Source: Myxococcota bacterium (GTDB taxonomy: Bacteria; Myxococcota_C; UBA6777). Taken from it: a stretch of 8,573 bases of DNA. The DNA lies in assembly GCA_963169055.1 (NCBI GenBank), contig CAUJFU010000485.1, positions 1 through 8,573 on the forward strand. Reading direction: 5' to 3'. Positions 1 to 6,027 of this stretch are shown here, piece after piece. Below the pieces are notes generated by a model. That model saw only the letters and a list, made by a program, of their open reading frames with translations, was not told the origin of the DNA and did not search any database. The translations under genes were made by a program, and so were the position numbers. Positions within the stretch are counted from its first letter, which is position 1, and every line of letters starts with the position of its first letter.

Positions 1-1
1 G

Positions 2-163
2 CTGATCATGCGCTTTCTCGACAAAGATGACCCCTTTGAAGAAAAGCAACAGATCGCTGATTTTTTTACCCGATTGACGGGGCTTTTCAAAAACTTGAAC
101 TATGCTCCAGAAGGGAGTTCAGACGAACAAGAGATCACCGCGCAGATCCTTGCTCTGGCCTAA
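2..163 (+). CDS. 3' end of an unrecognised protein (5'-truncated by window edge)
   Basis: An open frame enters from the left edge and ends at TAA (161-163), giving a 53-residue C-terminal tail. It starts LIMRFLDKDDPFEEKQ and ends ITAQILALA. The tail is acidic and probably helical, with a phenylalanine-rich stretch (ADFFTRLTGLFKNL) and no cysteine, signal or recognisable motif. The normal codon use and the clean stop followed by a repeat-bearing spacer make it likely to be real coding sequence. I do not recognise the family; the informative part lies outside the window. It is co-directional with the next gene, but the repeat-filled gap of about 160 bp argues against tight coupling. Confidence 0.6.
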   Translation: MIMRFLDKDDPFEEKQQIADFFTRLTGLFKNLNYAPEGSSDEQEITAQILALA

Positions 164-172
164 GAAAAGCCC

Positions 173-266
173 ACGGAAAGCACGGAAAGAAGGCAGAAAA
201 AGAAGAGGCTACGGAAAGCACGGAAAGAAGGCAGAAAAAGAAAAGTCCATGGAAACAAGGCAGGAA
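173..266 (+). repeat. Tandem direct repeat, period 38 bp, two exact 32-bp units plus a degenerate third
   Basis: A 32-bp unit at 173-204 recurs exactly at 211-242. Each unit opens with two near-copies of CACGGAAAG (172-180 and 181-189 in the first) and continues as AAGGCAGAAAAAGAA. A decayed third copy at 248-266 matches 16 of 19 bases of the unit interior. The repeat is purine-rich and not palindromic, so it is not a terminator. Its last copy runs into the AGGAAGGG (262-269) that could serve as ribosome binding site for a GTG start at 278. Confidence 0.85.
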
Positions 267-310
267 GGGTAATCGAAGTGGTCTTGTCGAAGATTCGGGG
301 AGTGTTGGTG

Positions 311-317
311 AGAGGAG
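311..317 (+). promoter_or_regulatory. Ribosome binding site favouring the ATG at 323
   Basis: AGAGGAG lies 5 nt before ATG 323. A competing AGGAAGGG (262-269) lies 8 nt before an in-frame GTG at 278. I prefer the ATG because of the codon type and stronger Shine-Dalgarno match; the 15 extra residues from 278 carry no recognisable domain. Confidence 0.5.
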
Positions 318-322
318 TGTCT

Positions 323-1375
323 ATGGAGGGGTGGGTTGCGCTGTGCCATCTGTTGGAAGAGGCGGAGGGATGGGAGCGAGAGATGTGTGTGGGTTATGTG
401 GCGCACCACACAAAGGGATGGGATGCGGGGCTGCGCAAGCCTTTGTATGCGTGGTGGAAACGCCGGAAGTCGGGCGAAGTGACGGAGTACGACGGCTTGT
501 GCGAGGAATGGAGCGGATATGTGTGGGACGCGGGGACGTTTGCAGGAGACACACGCGAGATGCCGGAGATGCCGGAGATGTCGGAGATGCCGGAGATGCG
601 GATGATCTGGTGTCCGTCGGGGTCGTTTTGGATGGGAGCGACGGAGGCAGAAAGAGCGGAGAGCAAAGAGTATCCACGGCATGAAGTGACGTTGACGAGG
701 GGGTTCTGGATTGGGCAAACCCCTGTGACACAGGCGCAATTTGTGGCGTTGATGGGTTATCAGCCGTCGCGTTTTGAGGGAGCGCGGCGTCCCGTGGAGC
801 GGGTGTCGTGGCACGAAGCAGCGGCCTTTTGCAACGCATTGTCGCGTCATCTTGGCGATCCGTTGGTCTTTGTGGAGCAACCGCGAGAATATGCGTGGGA
901 TGTGCAGTGCCGTATCGACAAGCGTTGGGTCGGGGTAGCTTACGCTCAGGCATCAGGATTTCGCTTACCGACCGAGGCGGAGTGGGAGTATGCGTGTCGG
1001 GCGGGATCATGTGCGCCAAGGTACGCAGAGTTAAAACGTTGTGGGTGGTACTGGAACAACGCAGCGCGTCAGACGCAAGATGTGGCCCAAAAACAGTCGA
1101 ATACATGGGGATTGTACGATACATTGGGCAACGTGTGGGAGTGGTGCTACGATGCGTCGGGTCGAAGTTATACGGCGGAAAGCATCTGTGACCCGATCTG
1201 CGAGGGGGAAGATCTGCGCGGTGGTTTGGATGAAAAGGAAGTGGTGCGTGTGGTGCGCGGTGGAAGTTGGTACAGTGGAAAAGAGATGTGCCGAGCAGCG
1301 TACCGCTTTGACGATGTGATGTTTTTGCGCGACGATGCGATCGGTTTTCGTGTGGTGCGTGGTGTGGTTGGGTAG
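323..1375 (+). CDS. FGE-sulfatase (SUMF1/formylglycine-generating enzyme-like) domain protein
   Basis: The C-terminal two thirds of this 350-aa protein is an FGE-sulfatase fold. From ATG 323, residues about 92-105 (MRMIWCPSGSFWMG) open the domain. They are followed by WIGQTPVTQAQF (129-140), RLPTEAEWEYACRAG (214-228), GLYDTLGNVWEWCYD (263-277), RVVRGGSWYSGKEMCR (309-324) and a closing GFRVVR (341-346). In true FGEs the RGGS segment carries two redox cysteines five residues apart; here the first is Ser318 and only Cys323 remains. Sulfatase-activating oxidase activity is therefore doubtful, and a binding or other oxidase role is likelier. Residues 1-75 are an unrecognised Trp/Glu-rich region joined to the domain by an EMP repeat. 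No signal peptide is seen, so it is probably cytoplasmic. The next gene starts 19 bp after its stop. An alternative start is GTG 278. Confidence 0.88.
   Translation: MEGWVALCHLLEEAEGWEREMCVGYVAHHTKGWDAGLRKPLYAWWKRRKSGEVTEYDGLCEEWSGYVWDAGTFAGDTREMPEMPEMSEMPEMRMIWCPSGSFWMGATEAERAESKEYPRHEVTLTRGFWIGQTPVTQAQFVALMGYQPSRFEGARRPVERVSWHEAAAFCNALSRHLGDPLVFVEQPREYAWDVQCRIDKRWVGVAYAQASGFRLPTEAEWEYACRAGSCAPRYAELKRCGWYWNNAARQTQDVAQKQSNTWGLYDTLGNVWEWCYDASGRSYTAESICDPICEGEDLRGGLDEKEVVRVVRGGSWYSGKEMCRAAYRFDDVMFLRDDAIGFRVVRGVVG
557..601 (+). repeat. 9-bp in-frame tandem repeat (GAGATGCCG x5) in the FGE-domain gene
   Basis: Five head-to-tail units of GAGATGCCG (third unit TCG, last CGG for the final codon) encode EMP-EMP-EMS-EMP-EMR immediately before the FGE domain begins. 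Unit number could change by replication slippage without breaking the frame. Confidence 0.9.
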
Positions 1376-1394
1376 GTTTGGGAGGCGGTTGGCG

Positions 1395-2612
1395 ATGGCG
1401 ATCTTGCAGTTCCGTGTTGTGGTTTTTCGTTTGGCTGTGGGTGTCTTGTTGATTGGCTTGGCCGTATGGTTTCTTTGGAACGCTTGGTTTTTGGACTGGG
1501 CAGGATGCACGTATGGAAATCGTGAGTATTGCTATGCTTTGGGAGAGCGTTACAAGAAGGGAAGGGGATTAAAAAAGGACGTTCGTGCTGCTTTTGTATA
1601 TTTTCAAAAAAGTTGCGCAGGTGGGGATGGGATAGGATGCACAGAACAAGCGTTTTTGCCGCTACCTTTTTCAAAAACAACAAGTACACCCGATTTGATG
1701 AAACGAAAGATGGTGACGCTGACAGTGAGATTTTTTGGACATCGAACTTGCATTTTTGTTCAAAATAAAAAAGTGACGTGCGATATCTTCCGTCATTATA
1801 CAAATCCGTCGATTAAGGCACCGACATACGACTCTTCTTTTGTAATCAAACCACTTTATGAAGAACTCAAAAAGCACTACAGTAAACCCAACATAGAGCC
1901 AGATCGCGTTGCGAGCCGCGTAGAAGCAAAGGCTGCCTTAAACAAGCAGAAAGGGTTGACGTCAGAAGAAAAAAAAACGATTTCGGTAGAAAAATCGTCG
2001 CAAGAATTGCTGAAAGAGTTGCCAAAAAAATGGAGATTACTTCTTGGAGAAGAGGAACTGGGTTTTGTAAGCACTCGACCGATTCTATTTGTTATGGAGA
2101 CGCAAACACGAGGCCAATTGCTTTCAGAGATCCACGCTACAGCTAAAGAAGCGGGATTTTTTTCGCAATACCTGATGGTTTGCCGTGGTCGACAGGGCGT
2201 TTGTCGAAAACAACTGTTGGAGATAAGTCACGGACGGCCCGAAGGCTACTTCTTTCGTGGTTTTTATGAACATGGTCAAAAGGTAAGGCCCCGCACGCCA
2301 TCGTACTACACAGATGTTCTTGTGGAAGAGAATGGGATCGTCGTTGCAAAGCGGGAAAAGCCGTCTTCGTTGGATGATCGTGCTGTACAAAGCACATACA
2401 TCCCAAAGCGTGGGGGAGAATATGATATAGACAAGCTGTCTCGTTATTTAGAAGAGTCTCTCCAAAAACAGCCGAAATTGGCTGCTTGTCTTGTGAGAGT
2501 AAGTCCGGACGTGGCGATCCAATCCTTGGTATCGGCGTTGGAAGCAAACGTCTCGATATCGAGTAAGCAACCTATCTTTCGCTATATCTTATACAGCAAC
2601 AATCGGTGGTGA
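1395..2612 (+). CDS. Membrane-anchored Sel1-repeat protein with two ExbD/TolR-like domains
   Basis: The 405-aa product starts at ATG 1395, 9 nt after GGGAGG (1380-1385); the in-frame upstream ATG at 1335 overlaps the previous gene and lacks this site. Residues about 8-33 form one transmembrane helix. Residues 38-82 are a single Sel1/Hcp-type repeat (YALGERYKKGRGLKKD, then AFVYFQKSCAGGDGIGC) with Cys38/Cys46 and Cys74/Cys82 spaced as in disulfide-linked Hcp repeats, which suits a periplasmic position. By pattern, the rest resembles two TolR/ExbD-like periplasmic domains: about 107-262, split by a Lys/Glu-rich linker (165-212) and closing with RPILFVMETQTRGQLLSEI, and about 306-401, with YDIDKLSRYLEESL then LVRVSPDVAIQSLVSALEA. 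The ExbD calls are inferred and weaker than the Sel1 call. GC drops sharply from about 1560 to 2600 compared with both neighbours. It may act in envelope energy coupling or as a scaffold; partners are not visible. Confidence 0.8.
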   Translation: MAILQFRVVVFRLAVGVLLIGLAVWFLWNAWFLDWAGCTYGNREYCYALGERYKKGRGLKKDVRAAFVYFQKSCAGGDGIGCTEQAFLPLPFSKTTSTPDLMKRKMVTLTVRFFGHRTCIFVQNKKVTCDIFRHYTNPSIKAPTYDSSFVIKPLYEELKKHYSKPNIEPDRVASRVEAKAALNKQKGLTSEEKKTISVEKSSQELLKELPKKWRLLLGEEELGFVSTRPILFVMETQTRGQLLSEIHATAKEAGFFSQYLMVCRGRQGVCRKQLLEISHGRPEGYFFRGFYEHGQKVRPRTPSYYTDVLVEENGIVVAKREKPSSLDDRAVQSTYIPKRGGEYDIDKLSRYLEESLQKQPKLAACLVRVSPDVAIQSLVSALEANVSISSKQPIFRYILYSNNRW

Positions 2613-2624
2613 AAAAAGGAACGG

Positions 2625-2693
2625 ATGCGTGAGTGTCCGAGATGCGAGCAGATTGGAGAAGAGCGATGCTTTTGTCAAAAGCGCGGTGTGTAG
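2625..2693 (+). CDS. Possible 22-aa cysteine-rich leader or zinc-ribbon peptide
   Basis: ATG 2625 follows AAGGA (2616-2620) by 4 nt and encodes MRECPRCEQIGEERCFCQ and four further residues before TAG at 2691. Four cysteines are arranged C-x2-C-x7-C-x-C, like a minimal zinc knuckle. It overlaps the first 28 bases of the HhH gene in another frame, so it could couple translation to that gene, be the frameshifted N-terminus of it, or be chance. Short length makes this uncertain. Confidence 0.25.
   Translation: MRECPRCEQIGEERCFCQKRGV
2655..2658 (+). promoter_or_regulatory. Ribosome binding site selecting ATG 2666
   Basis: GGAG lies 7 nt before ATG 2666. The earlier in-frame starts GTG 2633 and ATG 2642 have no comparable site. 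Confidence 0.55.
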
Positions 2694-3058
2694 AGTTGGT
2701 GGTGGTGACGTTGGCGACGTATTCGTATGCGTTGGAAAAAGCGTGGGGACTGCGGGATGCGCTCGAAGAGGTGGGGCTTTGTGATCCTTTGCGGGTGTTG
2801 GGGATGGGTGAGACAGGGCTGGGCAATGCCTTGAAAGCGGCGGGTTATGATCGCGGTGGTATCACGTACATCATCGCGCCGCGTTTATTGGCGCTGATGG
2901 ATGCGATTCAAGAGGGAAAGTTGGATGCGTTAGAAGTGCATCTGAAACAACGCAACGAAGGGGATTTTCGTAAGATATTGGAAGGCGTAAAGGGCTTTGG
3001 GCCGACAGCCTCGAAACTAGCGTGGGCATTGATGTTGCCGGTAGAAGCGAAACGTTAG
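2666..3058 (+). CDS. Small helix-hairpin-helix protein resembling part of an HhH-GPD DNA glycosylase
   Basis: The product is 130 aa. Residues about 51-123 follow the helical pattern of the second half of HhH-GPD glycosylases: LGNALKAAGYD, then a helix IIAPRLLALMDAI, then the hairpin LEGVKGFGPTASKLA (105-119), whose G-F-G turn matches the GxG of DNA-binding HhH motifs. The usual catalytic lysine next to the hairpin is absent (Pro-Thr instead), and the protein stops at residue 130, before the downstream catalytic aspartate region. Glycosylase/lyase activity is therefore unlikely; a DNA-binding role is inferred. The N-terminal 35 residues (VELVVVTLATYSYALEKAW) are hydrophobic-helical but not a clear signal. 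It lies 53 bp after the Sel1/ExbD gene and 76 bp before the 2OG oxygenase. It may be a stand-alone small protein or a remnant. Confidence 0.65.
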   Translation: MLLSKARCVELVVVTLATYSYALEKAWGLRDALEEVGLCDPLRVLGMGETGLGNALKAAGYDRGGITYIIAPRLLALMDAIQEGKLDALEVHLKQRNEGDFRKILEGVKGFGPTASKLAWALMLPVEAKR

Positions 3059-3121
3059 CTCGCGGAAGATGTCGGTGGGATGTGGGTACCAGACGATGGC
3101 GTTGAGCGCAACAGGAAATTT

Positions 3122-3126
3122 GGAGG
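3122..3126 (+). promoter_or_regulatory. Ribosome binding site selecting ATG 3135
   Basis: GGAGG lies 8 nt before ATG 3135. The in-frame ATGs at 3069 and 3096 lack a properly spaced Shine-Dalgarno sequence, so the shorter protein is favoured. Confidence 0.7.
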
Positions 3127-3134
3127 ACCGAAAG

Positions 3135-5603
3135 ATGACGGAAGAATACGACGGGTTGGATGAGGAAACGAGCCAAGAGATCGGGCGAGATGTGGATGAG
3201 ATTTTTGAGAATATGCCCGATTCTCCGCAGTTCTGCGTGTTCGGAGAGCGCGATGCAGTGTTGCCGGGCCTTGTGCTGGGGGATGGGACAGATTGCGCGT
3301 TGCCGTTGCAGGAGGGCACCCTCAAGAAGATGATCGCGTACGCATCGGTTGCTCCGTACGGTCTTGGAACCGAAACGCTGGTGGACACGGAAGTGCGGCG
3401 AAGTTGGCAGATTGATGCCGAGCAATTTTCCTTTCGTAATCCCCGCTGGGCGGGGTTTGTAGAGGATATCGTTAGGGAGGTTTGTGGAGGGCTGGGCGTG
3501 ACGCACGAGGTGCGGGCAGAGCCGTACAAATTGTTGATTTACGAGGCGGGTGGTTTCTTTAAGGGCCACCGCGACACAGAAAAGCAGAAGGGGATGTTTG
3601 CGACGTTGGTGATCAATCTGCCTTGTCCGCATGAAGGAGGGCAGTTGCGCGTGGAGCACGACGGCGAGATCGAAACGACCGAATTTGGCGGAAAAGACAG
3701 CGCATTTTTGATTCGGTTTGCAGCTTTTTATGCGGATTGTGTACACGAAGTCTTGCCTGTGGAGAGCGGGTATCGGGCGAATTTGGTCTATAATCTCTGT
3801 TTGTCGGTCCGCCAAAAGACCCCGAAAGCACCGAGTTATGATGAGCCTGTGCGTGCGTTGGCTGCGTTGCTCAAACCGCCTTTGCAAGAAGGGGTGGTGG
3901 AAAAGCTCGTCCTTCCGCTCAAACACCAATACACCGAGGCAGGGCTTTCACCCCAAGAGCTGAAGGGCCAAGACACCGTACGCTTTGTGTGCTTGTCGCG
4001 TTTGGCACAAGCACACGGGATGCAGGTGTTTCTTGCGTTGCTGACCTTCCGTCAAGTCGGGTTTCCCTCGTATGACAGTTTTGAGGCACCGCGTCGTCGC
4101 TGGGGAGGGTACGATGAGTCCGATGGATTCGGTTCGGACACCGAGTTTGAGGAGGTTCACGACGAGGACGGCGTGTTGGAGCACTGGTGGACTCCAACAG
4201 GGGAATCATTGCCTTTGGGGAGTCTGCCTTTTTCTCGTGGAGAATTCGTCTCGTCGCAACCGCTGGAAGAATTTGAGTACGAGCAAAGCATCGAAGGCCC
4301 GACAGGCAACGAGGGGGTGTCGATGGAGCGCTGGTATCGGATCGCAGCGGTCGTGTTGTGGGAGACCAAGAAACATTTTCACCTTTTGGCGAAAAACGGC
4401 CAACAGACGAGCATTATCGGGTTACGGCATTGGATGGCTTCGGTGAAAGATCCTTCCACAGATGTATCTTGTCGGGAGTTTGCGGAAGGCATCTTAGCAC
4501 GTTGGCGGTTTTATCCTTCCTATTGGAAGTCGAGCGCGGATGAGACGGGTGAGATGTTGTCGATCTTGCGTGATCTGAGCCATCTACCGTTGGTTCGGCG
4601 GTTTCTTGTGGAGATATTGCCTCGACAGCAAAGTGGTGAAGAGGGGCGGATATTGCGAGAGCTTTGTGAGCGTTGGGGATGGGAGTCTTTTGCGAAGGAG
4701 ATCAAGGATCACGTCTTGGGTTCAGCTACGGAGCAAGGTGCTGTGCGGTTTGGTCGGATAACTCGGATATTGGAAGACCTTTGCACGGGCGCGACTGCTG
4801 GTTCGGAGCATCAGCGTACTGGCCAAGGTTTTGCGGCGACTTTTTTTGAGACGCTGTGTGCGTGGGACAACGAGACCGAGAAGCAGGCTCCGAAGATCGA
4901 TGAGGCAGATAAACCCCATCATCAGGGATTTTGGCGCGAACATCCCGAACGCAGCGAGTCGAGGGAAAAGAAGATCGAAGCGGAAGTGGCTTTGCGCCGC
5001 TCGGTGTTTCTGCCTTTTTGTCGGGTACTGGTGGCGTTGGAGATGCGAGACCTCTTGAATGAATGGGTTGCGCATGCCTTTCGATACGAAGACTGGTACG
5101 ATCTTCGTGATATCTTGCTGCCTGCTGCTCGATCGCTTGTACTATTGCAGGAGTCCTCGGCCTGTTGTGAGGAGCCGATACAAGGGCTTTTGCAACGTGT
5201 GATCAAACAGCTAGAACAGCGCACGTTACACCCGATCCCCGAACCCAAAGATTGGTCGCAGTCTGTGAAGTTGGGTTGCAAGTGTGAGGACTGTCGAGAT
5301 CTACAGGTTTTTCTCAGACATCCGACAGAACAAACGTACCGCTTTGCGATCGCTGAAAAGCGCAGAGAACATCTCGCGCAAACGATCAAGACACATCGGT
5401 TGGATATCGAACACACCACCGAGCGCAAAGGCAGTCCCTACAAGTTGGTTTGCACAAAAACACGCACAAGCTACGAGCAAGCGTGCCGCGTTTTTGACGA
5501 AGAGGTCGCTCATCTCGCGGCTTGTCGTTTGTTGTTGGGTGATGCGCAGCAGGGAAAAGCTGCGGAAACGCCCAAACCACAGCGAAGAACACGCAAGAAG
5601 TAG
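3135..5603 (+). CDS. Large prolyl-4-hydroxylase-like 2OG-Fe(II) oxygenase with cysteine-rich C-terminal module
   Basis: The 822-aa product carries an N-terminal double-stranded beta-helix oxygenase of the P4H type. It includes YKLLIYEAGGFFKGHRDTEK with Fe-ligands His145 and Asp147, then FATLVINLPCPHEGGQLRVEH, then AAFYADCVHEVLPVESGYR with the third ligand His204 and 2-oxoglutarate-binding Arg214. A complete H-x-D...H...R set predicts an active dioxygenase. Such domains are normally about 200 aa; here about 580 more residues follow. These include RWYRIAAVVLWE (399-410), long helical stretches, and a tail with CKCEDC (Cys715, Cys717, Cys720) followed by GSPYKLVCTKT (766-776) and a Lys/Arg-rich end (QRRTRKK). 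The order of oxygenase core, YR-A-VVLW block, C-x-C-x2-C and GSP-LV-TKT tail recalls long Fe2OG proteins I remember mainly from fungi, which is unverified. Protein hydroxylation is the likeliest activity; the substrate is unknown. No signal peptide. Start choice rests on GGAGG at 3122. Confidence 0.85.
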   Translation: MTEEYDGLDEETSQEIGRDVDEIFENMPDSPQFCVFGERDAVLPGLVLGDGTDCALPLQEGTLKKMIAYASVAPYGLGTETLVDTEVRRSWQIDAEQFSFRNPRWAGFVEDIVREVCGGLGVTHEVRAEPYKLLIYEAGGFFKGHRDTEKQKGMFATLVINLPCPHEGGQLRVEHDGEIETTEFGGKDSAFLIRFAAFYADCVHEVLPVESGYRANLVYNLCLSVRQKTPKAPSYDEPVRALAALLKPPLQEGVVEKLVLPLKHQYTEAGLSPQELKGQDTVRFVCLSRLAQAHGMQVFLALLTFRQVGFPSYDSFEAPRRRWGGYDESDGFGSDTEFEEVHDEDGVLEHWWTPTGESLPLGSLPFSRGEFVSSQPLEEFEYEQSIEGPTGNEGVSMERWYRIAAVVLWETKKHFHLLAKNGQQTSIIGLRHWMASVKDPSTDVSCREFAEGILARWRFYPSYWKSSADETGEMLSILRDLSHLPLVRRFLVEILPRQQSGEEGRILRELCERWGWESFAKEIKDHVLGSATEQGAVRFGRITRILEDLCTGATAGSEHQRTGQGFAATFFETLCAWDNETEKQAPKIDEADKPHHQGFWREHPERSESREKKIEAEVALRRSVFLPFCRVLVALEMRDLLNEWVAHAFRYEDWYDLRDILLPAARSLVLLQESSACCEEPIQGLLQRVIKQLEQRTLHPIPEPKDWSQSVKLGCKCEDCRDLQVFLRHPTEQTYRFAIAEKRREHLAQTIKTHRLDIEHTTERKGSPYKLVCTKTRTSYEQACRVFDEEVAHLAACRLLLGDAQQGKAAETPKPQRRTRKK

Positions 5604-6027
5604 ACACTCTGCCTACTTGTTTTTGTTGCGGCCCGTTTGGCTGTTCGGTGTGTTCGTGGTCAGGACAAAGCATCGAGGCGTATCAGCCACCGCCTACAGA
5701 ACCACTCATGCAGATCTACGCGGTCTCTTCGGAGATTCAGCGCCGCTGGGCGATCTCGGGCTAGGTCTGTGTTGTTCGGCGGCGAAATTTTTTGTTGTGC
5801 GATGTGAAGCTTTGTGGCATTTGTCCGTCAAAGGCGCTTTGCTCTGGTTGGATGGCTGTGTACGATAGATCACTATCGCGTTATCTGATTGGCTGTGTAC
5901 GACAAGTTGCTGTCGCCTTGGGTGGGTCGTTCTTGGAAAGACGTCCTATCCGTTCTGCACGTCGCATGGGAACAAGTGGTTTGTTCTCAGAGACATTGTT
6001 CTTTTTACTTCCTCAAAGGAGAGACGA
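5604..6027. other. 424-bp intergenic region with hairpin repeats, no convincing gene
   Basis: Between the oxygenase stop and the secreted repeat protein I find no ORF with a supported start. The left part (5600-5764) holds an open, cysteine-rich frame without a usable initiation codon, ending QIYAVSSEIQRRWAISG then TAG; it could be a gene remnant. The middle holds small inverted repeats, at 5829-5841 (CAAAG/CTTTG) and the paired hairpins at 5853-5917. The right part is the probable leader of the downstream gene and ends in a pyrimidine-rich stretch and AAAGGAG (6015-6021). I could not identify a confident -35/-10 pair. Confidence 0.6.
5853..5917 (+). repeat. Two related hairpin repeats upstream of the secreted repeat protein
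   Basis: TGGCTGTGTACGA occurs at 5853-5865 and again at 5890-5902, 37 bp apart. Each copy runs into a stem-loop. The first is CGATAG (5863-5868), loop ATCA, CTATCG (5873-5878). The second is CGACA (5900-5904), 6-nt loop, TGTCG (5911-5915). A T-A pair in the first stem is replaced by a C-G pair in the second, so both sides changed together, as expected if the stem is what is conserved. Confidence 0.7.

Noticed and set aside
173-266. CRISPR array
   Set aside because: The copies are 38 bp apart with only a 6-bp gap between exact 32-bp units, so there are no spacers, and no cas gene is visible.
321-1124. Long minus-strand ORF (267 aa) opposite the FGE-domain gene
   Set aside because: It is Pro/Thr/Arg-rich antisense of a GC-rich gene whose plus-strand product has clear family motifs; no ribosome binding site or domain.
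1969-1977. A9 run as a programmed-frameshift or phase-variation site
   Set aside because: The reading frame continues normally through it with domain patterns on both sides, and no alternative product is apparent in the shifted frame.
2871-3929. Minus-strand ORF of 352 aa spanning the HhH and oxygenase genes
   Set aside because: It is antisense to the conserved HxD region of the oxygenase; the His/Arg/Ser-rich composition is typical of a shadow frame.
5284-5868. Plus-strand ORF of 194 aa overlapping the oxygenase 3' end and running into the spacer
   Set aside because: No Shine-Dalgarno sequence at its start, half of it overlaps a confident gene in another frame, and the rest shows no motif.
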